Shown: piece after piece, positions 1 to 7,085 of the stretch | Layout: each line of letters opens with the position of its first letter | Numbering within the stretch: the stretch's first letter is position 1 | Notes under the pieces: generated by a model | What the model was told of the DNA's origin: nothing | Database searches by the model: none | The model's input: the letters and a program-made list of their open reading frames with translations, nothing else | Source: Peptostreptococcus equinus | GTDB taxonomy: Bacteria; Bacillota; Clostridia; Peptostreptococcales; Peptostreptococcaceae | DNA: 64,000 nt | Assembly: GCF_027125355.1 (NCBI RefSeq) | Contig: NZ_CP114052.1 | Location: forward strand, 1,488,001 to 1,552,000 | Reading direction: 5' to 3' | Made by a program: the position numbers and the translations under genes

Positions 1-593
1 CCAAAGTATTTATCATATAAATCATGAATAGCTTTTGTACTCTCCTTTAACTCATATTGGCCACCAAACACATTGCCAGTTATAGTTAAATATCTTTTAG
101 CTTGATATATCTCTATTTCTGGACCTTTTTCATCTGTTTGTATCCACCCTGTTAGATTATCTAATTTAATCCCCTTACTCCCATCTTTAAGAAGAGGTTT
201 ATTAGACTTAGTTATAATATGTATTCCTGTACCACTAGGAGATATTTCCGCATAGCTATCAATACTTTCTATAATTTCTCTGGCTTCAGGAAGTAGCTCA
301 CCCTTATCATTTATTACATGATCTAAATCAATAGCCACAAATGAGGTACTAACAAACACTCCTAATCCATTTATCTTTGTGTTATTACCTTGCCAATTAC
401 TATATGTATTTCCAACAAGCGCTAAAGCTTCATTTAATGAACCCCAGGTATTACTATCCGTTGGTTTAGCACCTACTAATTTTCCATTTACTAAGTTGGT
501 CTTATAAGGTCTTTTATCTTTATCTCTAACACACCATATATTATGAATTTTTAGTTCATCCGGTATGTTGTTTACTATCTCATCTAAGTTCAA
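1..593 (-). CDS. AEP-type primase/polymerase N-terminal part (partial)
   Basis: The gene runs off the left edge; about 197 residues are visible. The translation contains IDLDH (a DxD-type metal motif) followed by SPSGTGIHII (an SxH motif), the signature of archaeo-eukaryotic primase-like domains in phage and plasmid replication proteins of the NrS-1/DUF927-associated type. A helicase or second domain would lie outside the window. The frame is open to position 593 with a TTG start preceded by GAGGGGTG at about 8 nt. The only nearby ATG (597-595) is in another frame and stops after five codons. It lies last in a minus-strand run of element genes and probably replicates or processes the element. 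Family assignment is from motifs only. Confidence 0.7.
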   Translation of the reverse strand, partial: MNLDEIVNNIPDELKIHNIWCVRDKDKRPYKTNLVNGKLVGAKPTDSNTWGSLNEALALVGNTYSNWQGNNTKINGLGVFVSTSFVAIDLDHVINDKGELLPEAREIIESIDSYAEISPSGTGIHIITKSNKPLLKDGSKGIKLDNLTGWIQTDEKGPEIEIYQAKRYLTITGNVFGGQYELKESTKAIHDLYDKYF

Positions 594-648
594 GCATTTT
601 TCACCCCTCTATCTTTACCAATATCTGCTGATATGCTATAATATTTAT

Positions 649-710
649 ATGTTCAAGCATATCCACTATAAGATATGGTTTTTAGCTCCTACGCCAATAG
701 GAGCTTTTTT
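649..710 (+). ncRNA. Putative counter-transcribed small RNA opposite the primase start
   Basis: An extended -10 (TGC TATAAT, 637-642) would start a plus-strand RNA near 649. A terminator hairpin (arms AGCTCCTA 684-691 and TAGGAGCT 698-705, then five T) would end it near 710. Its first bases, GTTCAAGCAT (651-660), repeat exactly the plus-strand sequence at 588-597, which covers the TTG start of the minus-strand primase gene. The RNA 5' end could therefore base-pair with the primase translation start over 10 nt. No good -35 is visible. The RNA also overlaps the end of the minus-strand gene 666-1061. Confidence 0.35.
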
Positions 711-1061
711 CTTTGCCTTTTTCTTTCTTTCGTTCCTAACTCCTAATAAATAGCCATAATTCAATATGTCATTAAGCGCAAGCATTATATTATAATTTCC
801 GTCTAATTCGCTAAATTCTCTTGTTTCATCAATGCCCAAACAATTAATAATCTTATTTACTCTATAAAAATCATTAACATTAACATTCTTTGTCATCCTT
901 TGAGATATTAATATATCTTGAATATCAACCTCACTCTCTAACCTTGTATCAAGACAAATTAAGCTTACTGGTCTTGGATTAATACTTATTACATCTTCAA
1001 TAGGCTTTATGTGATTAATTTTTTTATTACCTATACCTACCTTACTATTTTCATTGTGCAT
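666..1061 (-). CDS. Hypothetical protein of the integrated element
   Basis: 131 residues, not recognised. The start has a good ribosome binding site (AAGAAGGGAG, about 7 nt upstream). The sequence is hydrophilic, with a lysine-rich segment near the C-terminus (KKKAKKKAP), and no membrane segment or clear catalytic motif. It lies between the excisionase-like HTH gene and the primase on the same strand, about 72 nt from the latter, so it is probably co-transcribed with them. The 3' end contains a plus-strand terminator hairpin (684-710), so its C-terminal codons may be shaped by an opposing small RNA. Function unknown; a role in element replication or maintenance is only a positional guess. Confidence 0.6.
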   Translation of the reverse strand: MHNENSKVGIGNKKINHIKPIEDVISINPRPVSLICLDTRLESEVDIQDILISQRMTKNVNVNDFYRVNKIINCLGIDETREFSELDGNYNIMLALNDILNYGYLLGVRNERKKKAKKKAPIGVGAKNHIL

Positions 1062-1153
1062 CTTAATTCTCCCTTCTTAAATAAATACATATGTACTCAA
1101 TAACTATTAATATAGCGTATTTAGTTGCTCCTACTAGATCCACAAAACACCTC

Positions 1154-1480
1154 TTATAATCTTAAACCTTCTTTACAAGCATTAATTAACCACTCTTCAA
1201 ACAGTCCTTTAGGTATTAACGCCCTACGCCCCATTCTTATTACTGGAAATCCAAGGCTAACATCTCTACCGGCTCTTATGAGCTCTCTAATTCGATTTTC
1301 ACCTATGCCGTATTCCTTTGCTACCTCTTTGGCTGTCATAAGCTGTAAATCTTGTCTTGTTGGTTGTTCTACAATCCTATATCCCTTTTGTTCAAATTCT
1401 TCTTGCTCTTGCTTTTCTATAACCTCTTCCAGTATCTTTTTTGTTGCCTTCATTTCTTCTAGATTTAACACACTTGTCAT
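1154..1480 (-). CDS. Excisionase-like helix-turn-helix DNA-binding protein
   Basis: 108 residues. The C-terminal half (about 47-108) has the pattern of excisionase-family winged HTH proteins: LMTAKEVAKEYGIGENRIRE, then a stretch with GFPVIRMGRRALIPKGLFEEWL, typical of Xis and other MerR-like binders. The N-terminal 45 residues are strongly charged (EEVIEKQEQEEFEQ) and predicted helical. An AAGGAGG site precedes the ATG. The stop of the upstream Cro-like gene (1499) is 18 nt away, so the two are co-transcribed. In integrative elements such proteins bend att-site DNA for excision or control element genes; which applies here is not shown. Confidence 0.75.
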   Translation of the reverse strand: MTSVLNLEEMKATKKILEEVIEKQEQEEFEQKGYRIVEQPTRQDLQLMTAKEVAKEYGIGENRIRELIRAGRDVSLGFPVIRMGRRALIPKGLFEEWLINACKEGLRL

Positions 1481-1498
1481 AACATTACCTCCTTATTT

Positions 1499-1714
1499 TT
1501 AATCGACATCAGAATCTGGAACATACTCAAATATATCAGATATTCCACAATCTAAATGTGTACAAAGAGAATTTAGTGTATCAAACTGTATACCACTAGA
1601 TCTTCTGTTGTATATATTTGCTATTGTTTGTCTTGATACTCCGGTATTTTCTGATACATCTGATACCTTCATTAACTTTTCTCCCATGATTTTAGATAAA
1701 TTATTTTTAATCAT
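1499..1714 (-). CDS. Small Cro/CI-type (XRE) regulator
   Basis: 71 residues, essentially one HTH_XRE/HTH_26 domain: VSDVSENTGVSRQTIANIYN is the helix-turn-helix, followed by the FDTLNSLCTHLDCGISDIFE motif seen in YozG-like repressors. GGAGG lies 4-5 nt before the ATG. The promoter is TTGACA (1790-1795) and TTAATA (1767-1772) with a 17-nt spacer, facing away from the larger XRE gene at 1885. The pair has the layout of a phage Cro/CI switch, with this protein as the Cro-like partner of the lysogeny-type repressor. It heads the minus-strand element operon. Confidence 0.8.
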   Translation of the reverse strand: MIKNNLSKIMGEKLMKVSDVSENTGVSRQTIANIYNRRSSGIQFDTLNSLCTHLDCGISDIFEYVPDSDVD

Positions 1715-1745
1715 ACTTCCTCCTATTTTTATATATTTTGACGTC

Positions 1746-1854
1746 TATACTTAACGTTTTAACATATATTAACACATTTTTTTATTAAGTGTCAACCACA
1801 AAACGTTATATAATTTTATATTTTGTTGCGTATACTTAACATAAATGATATAAT
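1746..1854. promoter_or_regulatory. Divergent XRE promoters with repeated operator TATACTTAAC
   Basis: Rightward promoter: TTGCGT (1826-1831), 17 nt, TATAAT (1849-1854). Leftward promoter: TTGACA (1790-1795), 17 nt, TTAATA (1767-1772). The 10-mer TATACTTAAC occurs at 1746-1755, just downstream of the leftward -10, and at 1831-1840, inside the rightward spacer. AACGTTTT (1753-1760) and AAAACGTT (1799-1806) form an inverted pair. The placement suggests operators for one or both XRE proteins acting at both promoters. Confidence 0.6.
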
Positions 1855-1884
1855 CTTATTAAATTAATAATGAGGTGATTTTTT

Positions 1885-2448
1885 ATGATTAGATGTAATC
1901 TATCAGTAATATTAGCAAAAAGAAAAATGTCTTTAACTAATTTATCGAAAAAAATAAATATTTCTAGAACAGCTCTTTCTCAGCTATCAAATAACACAAC
2001 GAAAGGAATTCAGTATGATACATTAAATAGAATATGTACATATTTAAATATAGATCCTGGTGAATTAATAGCATTTCACCCAGTTGAAATAAAATGTCTA
2101 CGCTGTTCAATAAATTACAATGCTTTAGATTTCGATAAACTATATAGAAATGATCAAGTTGATGGTCATTTAGAATTTGAGATAGTAAAAAATGGAATTA
2201 TGAGTATATGTAAAACTGACATCATTTGTTACATAAGTTTTATTGATGATGTATTATCAATAAAGAGCGCAATTTTTTTAGATAATTTAGAAGAATTAAA
2301 ATCTACAATATCTGACCTTCCAGATGTATTTTTCTATGACCTAGAACAGGATGTTAAATCTACAATAGAAAAATCTTTTGATGGTATTCCAAGTAAATAC
2401 GAATTTGATATTGATTTAGAGTGGGTTGAAAATGATAAATATTCTTAA
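1885..2448 (+). CDS. XRE-family repressor of the integrated element
   Basis: 187 residues. The N-terminal HTH (about 1-65) is homologous in pattern to the small Cro-like protein encoded divergently: ILAKRKMSLTNLSKKINISR, then IQYDTLNRICTYLNIDPGEL. The C-terminal 120 residues are acidic, lack a recognisable LexA-type Ser/Lys protease signature, and are not recognised. GAGGTG lies about 7 nt before the ATG. Divergent orientation and shared operator-like repeats suggest it is the maintenance repressor of the element and autoregulatory. How it is inactivated is not apparent. Confidence 0.75.
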   Translation: MIRCNLSVILAKRKMSLTNLSKKINISRTALSQLSNNTTKGIQYDTLNRICTYLNIDPGELIAFHPVEIKCLRCSINYNALDFDKLYRNDQVDGHLEFEIVKNGIMSICKTDIICYISFIDDVLSIKSAIFLDNLEELKSTISDLPDVFFYDLEQDVKSTIEKSFDGIPSKYEFDIDLEWVENDKYS

Positions 2449-3152
2449 ATCACATATTAAATAAAACTATATTCGATTCTAAGAAGTTTTATTTGACGTT
2501 ATTATGATAACCTTGCAACATACCTAAAAAAGATAAGGTTCATTTATTTATAAAAATGTAATAAAGTATTAAAGACTAAAGTTACAGTAGATCTAAATAA
2601 TAAGCAATTCCAAATTTGGAATCGCTATATACACAAAAAAGTTTATGTAGTATGGCGTAAATGATTATACACCTGACGGAAAAACTTCCTTGGGGTATTA
2701 GGTAAGCAATATTTATTGCTCTCCTACTGCAATTGTAACAAGAATATAATTATCAATAAATATAAAGGTACATGCTCAAAAAAAAGCGCGTACATATTTA
2801 ACATATATAAATAACCTCTTCACACTCAATACTTTGCTTGTATTTAAGCTTGATTAATAATGCTTGATACTTTTATCATGTTCAATATTGAAGAGGCTTA
2901 AAATCGATTTAAACAGTTATTCACAAATATGTGATAAAGATACAAATTTTAGTTATGGCCAAAAATGTCTGTAACTAATTTAATACTTTCTTCCAAAAAT
3001 GGAATAAAGGTATCCGGGGGGAAATTTTTCGCTCGGGTATGTACTAATTACGCCAGGCACAATTTTGTACCGGGCAATATATTTTGCTCGGCTAGTATTA
3101 AAAAGTGATTTGTAATGTATGAAAATATTTTTTTAAAGGAGTGTTTATTAAA
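2449..3152. other. 704-bp non-coding stretch of the element; possible replication or control region
   Basis: No supportable gene on either strand. Small structures are visible: a palindrome near 2603-2626 centred on CCAAATTTGG, which may end the upstream XRE gene; a short hairpin with arms AGCAAT/ATTGCT near 2706-2721; three GCTTG repeats (2836, 2848, 2862) flanked by inverted arms CCTCTTCA (from 2815) and TGAAGAGG (to about 2896); and a locally GC-richer patch (about 3014-3105) with two GCTCGG-containing repeats. Its role is unknown. Confidence 0.5.
2815..2897. repeat. GCTTG direct repeats flanked by an inverted repeat
   Basis: Three GCTTG copies at 2836-2840, 2848-2852 and 2862-2866 (12 and 14 nt apart), two extended as GCTTGAT. 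The block sits between inverted arms CCTCTTCA and TGAAGAGG. This could be an iteron-like or origin structure of an element that encodes its own primase, or simply an imperfect hairpin. Confidence 0.3.
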
Positions 3153-4145
3153 ATGACTAATGACGAAATATTAAAAAAGATGATTGAAAAAAGTATTGAA
3201 GCATTTATTTTAGGCTTAGAAGTGTACAACAAACCAACTATAAAATATAGAATTGAGGGCTTTTCTTTCTTTATCGTGAATGCATGGGAATTAATGTTAA
3301 AAGCTGAATTACTTAATAGAAATCAAAGTATCTACTATAAGGACGATCACGAAAGAACTTTAAGCGTAAGTAACACGATTGAAAAAATTTACTCCGACAA
3401 AAATACAAGAATACGATTGAACCTGGAAAAAATAATTGACTTAAGGAATATAAGTACACATTATATCACAGAAGATTACGAAATAAAATATGCTCCCCTA
3501 TTTCAGGCATGTGTACTAAATTATGTGAACGAAATAAAGCGATTCCATAATGTAGACATTGAAAACTATATTTCTCAAAATTTTTTAACGGTATCGGCCA
3601 ATTATGAACCACTTACTAATGAACAAATACGCTTAAAATATACGCCTGAAATTGCAGAAAAATTAATTCAAAAGGGTAATGAAATTGATGTTCTTAGTGA
3701 AGAATACAATTCTGATAAATTTACGATCAATATTAAACAGAACTTATACATAACGAAAAAGAAATCCGATTCAGATTTTGTTGTTAGTATTTCAGATGGG
3801 TCCGACAATAAAGTTTCTATAGTAAAACAGTACAAAGACCCTTCTAACACTCATAAATACACCTATTCTAATGTTGTTGAAGTCATTTCGGATAGATTAA
3901 ATAAGAAAAACATCAAAATTGATTATAACAAGGGCTTTAACTCACATGTTTTAGGATTATTTATTGATTTTTATAATATAAAACAAAATCAAGAGTATTG
4001 TTATGTACATATAATTGGAAAGACATCCCATTATACATATTCTGATAAATTTGTTGAGTTCGTATTTTCAGAAATTAAAAAAACTCCAAATAACTTTTAT
4101 GGGAGCCTTAAAAAAGCACAAAAAAAGATAACCCCAGGCACATAG
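3153..4145 (+). CDS. DUF3644/HEPN-like protein, candidate defence or toxin cargo
   Basis: 330 residues from the ATG at 3153. The upstream GTG at 3141 overlaps the ribosome binding site AAGGAG, so it is an unlikely start. The N-terminal ~120 residues match what I know as DUF3644: helical, with FFIVNAWELMLKAELL (39-54) and then DLRNISTHY. In the latter, R98 and H103 form an Rx4H motif as in HEPN ribonuclease domains. The C-terminal ~200 residues are not recognised. It is a lone gene between the immunity region and the integrase, a usual cargo position. Several HEPN proteins act in abortive infection or toxin-antitoxin systems; that role here is inference. The flanking GC-richer patch differs from its surroundings. 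Confidence 0.6.
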   Translation: MTNDEILKKMIEKSIEAFILGLEVYNKPTIKYRIEGFSFFIVNAWELMLKAELLNRNQSIYYKDDHERTLSVSNTIEKIYSDKNTRIRLNLEKIIDLRNISTHYITEDYEIKYAPLFQACVLNYVNEIKRFHNVDIENYISQNFLTVSANYEPLTNEQIRLKYTPEIAEKLIQKGNEIDVLSEEYNSDKFTINIKQNLYITKKKSDSDFVVSISDGSDNKVSIVKQYKDPSNTHKYTYSNVVEVISDRLNKKNIKIDYNKGFNSHVLGLFIDFYNIKQNQEYCYVHIIGKTSHYTYSDKFVEFVFSEIKKTPNNFYGSLKKAQKKITPGT

Positions 4146-4230
4146 GAATGCTCTGTATTATTTAATAATACATACCCCATTATGGGACCCAGCGTTAATC
4201 CTTCTCAAGTTATCTTTGTTACATTTAGTA

Positions 4231-4262
4231 TAACATATGCGTTATATATTAACAATATGTTA
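4231..4262. promoter_or_regulatory. Inverted repeat upstream of the integrase
   Basis: TAACATAT (4231-4238) and ATATGTTA (4255-4262) form an inverted repeat with a 16-nt spacer in the integrase promoter region. It is a candidate operator or arm-type integrase site; no binding protein can be named. Confidence 0.35.
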
Positions 4263-4314
4263 CGTAAAAATACTACCGATAGTAGAAAAAAAATAATAAA
4301 AGTGAGGTGGTAAT

Positions 4315-5502
4315 ATGGCACGCAAGAACGGAAACGGTCAAGGTTGTATATACAAGAAAAAAGTAGATTCCAATGGAAAATGTACCCTATGGGGAGCTAA
4401 CATTATGATTGGATACAATGAAAACGGAAAGAAAAAAGTAAAAACCTTCTATGGAAAAACTCAAAAGGAAGTATCTGAAAAACTTGACAAATATAAGCGT
4501 GATTTATTGTTAAACTCTTCTAGTATTGATTACGATGATATAACAGTACAAGACTATTATTATACCTGGTTAATGGATAGGAAAAGCACATACAAGCCTA
4601 ATTCATTCAAGGACTATGAAGGCATATACAGACTCTATATTAATAATACTCCACTAGGTAATATAAAGCTTAAGAAACTATCACAATTGTACTTAAAAAG
4701 GCATTATAAAGATCTTATGAATAATGGTGCTACGGCCAAAACTATACATAGAATAAATACCAAATTTAAAGCTTGTTTGAGTACTGCTATGAGAGAGGAA
4801 ATAATACTTAAAAACGTATGTTCATTAGTAGAATTGCCAAAGGCTATTACTATCAAGAAAAGAGAAGTATTAACACTTGATGAACAACAAAGATTTTGCG
4901 AGGCTATTAAAGACCATAAGCTTGAATTATTCTTCTTAACAGCACTTAGCACAGGTATGAGATTAGGCGAATTGATAGGGCTTAAATGGGAATATGTTAA
5001 TTTCAATGATAATACGATAACTGTTAGTATCACATTACAAAAAACATATGTGTATGATGAAAACTTAAATAAAAGACTTGAAGAGGTTGAACAAACACCT
5101 AAAACAGAAAATGGTATAAGGGTTATACCTCTTCCCTCTTCGCTTATTCCAAAGCTTAAGGAACAAAGAAAAAGTCAATTAGAGAACAAGCTTAAGTATG
5201 GCCAATCGTACAACATTAGTAATTATGTGTTCACTGATGAAATGGGCAATGCAATAGACAATAAACGCCCTAATAACAATTTAAAGACCATTTTGAAGAG
5301 GTTGAATATAGAGCCTATAAAATTCCATGGCTTAAGAAAAACATATGCTACAAGGCTATTTGAAAATGGGGTACCACCTAAGACCGTACAAGTATTATTA
5401 GGTCATGCAGATATTCAGACAACATTAAACATCTATACGGAAGTAATGGAAGATGAAAAATATAAGGCTGTAGACACACTTAACAATATATTTAATTTTT
5501 AA
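4315..5502 (+). CDS. int: Site-specific tyrosine recombinase (integrase)
   Basis: 395 residues, the usual length for Tn916/phage-type integrases. An N-terminal arm-binding (AP2-like) region (about 5-65) precedes a SAM-like core-binding domain (about 75-175) and the catalytic domain (about 183-385). The catalytic set is complete: R216 in TGMRLGEL, K263, H338-x-x-R341 in FHGLRKTYATR, H364 in LLGHADIQTT and the nucleophile Y374. GAGGTGGT precedes the ATG. The gene points at the 3' end of ssrA, 423 bp away, which is the probable integration target. No frameshift or truncation is seen, so the enzyme should be active. Confidence 0.95.
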   Translation: MARKNGNGQGCIYKKKVDSNGKCTLWGANIMIGYNENGKKKVKTFYGKTQKEVSEKLDKYKRDLLLNSSSIDYDDITVQDYYYTWLMDRKSTYKPNSFKDYEGIYRLYINNTPLGNIKLKKLSQLYLKRHYKDLMNNGATAKTIHRINTKFKACLSTAMREEIILKNVCSLVELPKAITIKKREVLTLDEQQRFCEAIKDHKLELFFLTALSTGMRLGELIGLKWEYVNFNDNTITVSITLQKTYVYDENLNKRLEEVEQTPKTENGIRVIPLPSSLIPKLKEQRKSQLENKLKYGQSYNISNYVFTDEMGNAIDNKRPNNNLKTILKRLNIEPIKFHGLRKTYATRLFENGVPPKTVQVLLGHADIQTTLNIYTEVMEDEKYKAVDTLNNIFNF

Positions 5503-5527
5503 TATGGTTAATCGTCACGGCGTGTGG

Positions 5528-5608
5528 TATAATATAAGCATAAAAATGATTATGGTTCATTTGAACACAAAATAAACCCCTATGTATTCCCAGTACATAG
5601 GGGTTTTT
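5528..5608 (+). ncRNA. Putative type I antitoxin RNA (RNAII-like)
   Basis: An extended -10 (TGG TATAAT, 5528-5533) would start an RNA near 5540 that ends at the hairpin 5574-5606 followed by T residues. The RNA begins with CATAAAAATGATTATGG (repeat A, 5539-5555). That 17-mer recurs in the same orientation at 5691-5707, opposite the start of the small toxin-like gene on the minus strand, and similarity continues through GAACAC in both copies. The RNA 5' end is therefore complementary to the toxin mRNA around its start codon. Both transcripts also share the terminator. This matches the Fst/par layout. Expression is not shown. Confidence 0.6.
5574..5608. terminator. Bidirectional terminator shared by toxin and antitoxin transcripts
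   Basis: 13-bp stem (5574-5586 with 5594-5606; core CCCCTATGTA), 7-nt loop, T-run on the plus side and TTTATTTT on the minus side. Confidence 0.85.
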
Positions 5609-5615
5609 ACATGGG

Positions 5616-5711
5616 CTAGTTGTCTTTAAAAATGTTTTGGTCTAGCCACTTGCAAATGTAGTATGCAACCACACTCGCCACGACCGAAAACATAAAAATG
5701 ATTATGGACAT
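5616..5711 (-). CDS. 31-residue hydrophobic peptide, candidate type I toxin
   Basis: Starts at 5711 (ATG) behind AAGGGGG with 7-nt spacing, stops at TAG 5616-5618. Residues 2-19 form one hydrophobic segment (SIIIFMFSVVASVVAYYI), then a short polar tail CKWLDQNIFKDN. Size, single membrane helix and polar C-terminus fit membrane-acting type I toxins of the Fst/TxpA class. I recall similar small CKWLD-ending peptides as uncharacterised proteins in Firmicutes. Its mRNA would run leftward from about 5770 to the shared terminator at 5574-5606, and a convergent RNA is complementary to its start region. It lies between integrase and ssrA, so it may stabilise the element. The coding assignment rests on the ribosome binding site and the surrounding layout. 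Confidence 0.65.
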   Translation of the reverse strand: MSIIIFMFSVVASVVAYYICKWLDQNIFKDN

Positions 5712-5719
5712 ATGAACAC
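5691..5719. repeat. Direct repeat B of the type I locus (partner of 5539-5568)
   Basis: CATAAAAATGATTATGG is identical at 5539-5555 and 5691-5707, followed by a diverged continuation that both times ends in TGAACAC. Copy B overlaps the toxin start codon (5709-5711) and first codons; copy A is the 5' end of the putative antitoxin RNA. Confidence 0.85.
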
Positions 5720-5856
5720 CCCCTTCCTGGTTATCCAGTATAGGGCAGACAACATTATTATGATATCATATCCATTGAGCTTTTAACAGGCTCTTTTTCA
5801 GTGCAATAATATACCTGCTTTTCCCAGTTATGGCACAGTTATTGCATAAAGGCATT

Positions 5857-5894
5857 AAAAAAGGAAATACCAAATCTCGTAATCTAGTATTTCC
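5857..5894 (-). terminator. Terminator of ssrA
   Basis: Stem GGAAATAC (5863-5870) with GTATTTCC (5887-5894). Read on the minus strand, the hairpin is followed by six T (complement of 5857-5862). It lies about 30 nt beyond the tmRNA 3' end. Confidence 0.75.
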
Positions 5895-5925
5895 AATATA
5901 TTCATCATTTATTTAAATTTTATGA

Positions 5926-5960
5926 TGGAGATGAGGGGAGTCGAACCCCTGTCCGTAAAC
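5926..5960. other. Candidate attachment site in the ssrA 3' end
   Basis: The T-arm and acceptor 3' half of ssrA lie directly next to the element end. Integrases of this type usually recombine within such a segment and restore the RNA. The second copy would be left of the window, so the exact core cannot be defined here. Confidence 0.4.
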
Positions 5961-6276
5961 CCATTCCCTGCTACGTCTACATGTTTAGTCTATTCTTTTA
6001 ATTGTTCAGCCGCAATAGCGCCGAATGACAGGCTCCTTTGCTGCTTAAGTCTCAATTATACTTATTTAGGATCAAGACAACTCCTAAATCGTACCCTGCA
6101 TAAATGGCGTCAGCTTTTAATCGGCAGGAGGATTAAAAGGGACGAGCTGCAACTAGGCAGCTATTAAATTATTTTCGTTTGCGTTTATTTTAAAATTTCC
6201 CCAGTTTTTACGTGACCCAGAGTAACACGACATGCTGTCTCAAGTTCAAAACCCACGTCGAAACCGGTACACCCCC
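5926..6276 (-). ncRNA. ssrA: tmRNA (transfer-messenger RNA)
   Basis: About 351 nt. The 5' end GGGGGTG (6276-6270) pairs with CATCTCC at the 3' end (5933-5927) to form the acceptor stem, allowing G-U pairs. A T-arm (GGTTCGACTCC) lies next to the 3' end. The tag reading frame starts at GCA (6182-6180) and encodes ANENNLIAA before TAG (6155-6153), a normal clostridial-type degradation tag. With SmpB it rescues stalled ribosomes and tags the nascent chain for proteolysis. The discriminator A at 5926 is followed by TCA rather than an encoded CCA. The integrated element abuts this end and probably supplied the terminal bases. smpB and rnr, its functional partners, lie upstream on the same strand. 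Confidence 0.95.
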
Positions 6277-6316
6277 ATGATGTATGGGTGATTTATCGAC
6301 CGATAATATAATATGT

Positions 6317-6345
6317 ATTATACCTTATTTTTATTATTTATGCAA
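6317..6345 (-). promoter_or_regulatory. ssrA promoter
   Basis: On the minus strand, TTGCAT (6345-6340) and TATAAT (6322-6317) are separated by 17 nt. They lie about 40 nt upstream of the mature tmRNA 5' end, leaving a short leader for RNase P to remove. Confidence 0.7.
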
Positions 6346-6457
6346 ATTAATGAACTTAATTTCCTAGCTTTTATAGACTAAATATTTTTGTAAATAATTT
6401 TAAAATTTTTCATTTAAATCAATATAGTTATCCCTATATCATACATTTGAAAATAGT

Positions 6458-6910
6458 TTATCTATCCCTAATTTCTCTTTCTATTCTTCTTTGAGCATCC
6501 TTTTTAGCAAGATCTTGTCTCTTATCGTAAAGTTTTTTACCTCTTCCTAGTCCTAGCTCTAGCTTCACTCTACCATTTTTCAAGTACATTCTCATAGGTA
6601 TTAATGAGTATCCCTTAATCGTTGTTGCTCCAATCAACTTTCTGATTTCATACTTATGTAATAAAAGTTTTCTAGTTCTTAGTGGATCTACATTGAATAT
6701 ATTTCCTTGTTCATAAGGGCTTATATGTACTTGTTTCAAGAATACTTCACTATTATCTACTGAAGCATAGCCTTCTTTTAGGTTTACTCTACCCTGTCTT
6801 ATAGATTTGACCTCTGTTCCTTTTAGCTCTATACCACATTCGTAAACCTCATCTATAAAGTAATCATGTCTTGCTTTTTTATTTGTCGCAAGTACTTTTA
6901 CTCCTGACAT
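6458..6910 (-). CDS. smpB: SsrA-binding protein SmpB
   Basis: 150 residues, the usual length. It binds the tRNA-like domain of tmRNA and brings it to stalled ribosomes. Family hallmarks are seen throughout: [48 protein letters not shown] and the basic C-terminal tail with [10 protein letters not shown], which enters the mRNA channel. AGGTGG precedes the ATG. It lies between rnr and ssrA on the same strand, the classical arrangement. A 175-bp spacer separates it from rnr and contains a 12-bp inverted repeat (about 7007-7036) without a clear T-run on the coding side. Confidence 0.97.
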   Translation of the reverse strand: MSGVKVLATNKKARHDYFIDEVYECGIELKGTEVKSIRQGRVNLKEGYASVDNSEVFLKQVHISPYEQGNIFNVDPLRTRKLLLHKYEIRKLIGATTIKGYSLIPMRMYLKNGRVKLELGLGRGKKLYDKRQDLAKKDAQRRIEREIRDR

Positions 6911-7085
6911 AATACCACCTCACATTTTTATTCTCTACTATAAGTTATAGCATATTTTTCCTCTCATTGCTATAAAACAATAATCTATATACTTATATTT
7001 TTTAGAGATTCATAGTATTATCTACGAATCTCTAGTCAATTTTTCTATATTCCTTATTATTCTTAATAATTTACATGCATGTTGA

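Larger units (their letters stand above)
1..5925. mobile_element. Integrated element at the 3' end of ssrA, integrase-proximal part
   Basis: Inferred from content and position. A tyrosine integrase ends at 5502 and the next conserved chromosomal gene is ssrA, whose 3' end (5926) faces the element; tmRNA 3' ends are common targets of such integrases. Other cargo is typical of phage satellites or integrative plasmids: a primase cut by the left window edge, an excisionase-like HTH protein, a small Cro-like protein, a divergent XRE repressor and a HEPN-like accessory protein. The distal end, with the second att copy, lies outside the window, so the element's size and type cannot be stated. The type I toxin locus at 5528-5711 could belong to the element or to the host flank. 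Confidence 0.75.

Noticed and set aside
565..753. 62-residue plus-strand open frame opposite the primase and hypothetical gene
   Set aside because: It starts inside the primase N-terminus and runs through a terminator hairpin; the sequence is AT-rich and Phe/Tyr-biased like a shadow frame.
1125..1502. 125-residue plus-strand open frame
   Set aside because: It covers the excisionase-like gene in the opposite strand and lacks a ribosome binding site; composition is Ser/Leu-rich shadow type.
5922..6167. 81-residue open frame on the plus strand
   Set aside because: It is antisense to the tmRNA gene and has no ribosome binding site.
7003..7036. Hairpin between rnr and smpB as a terminator
   Set aside because: 12-bp stem, but on the coding (minus) strand it is followed by A, not T; it may be an RNA processing or stability element.
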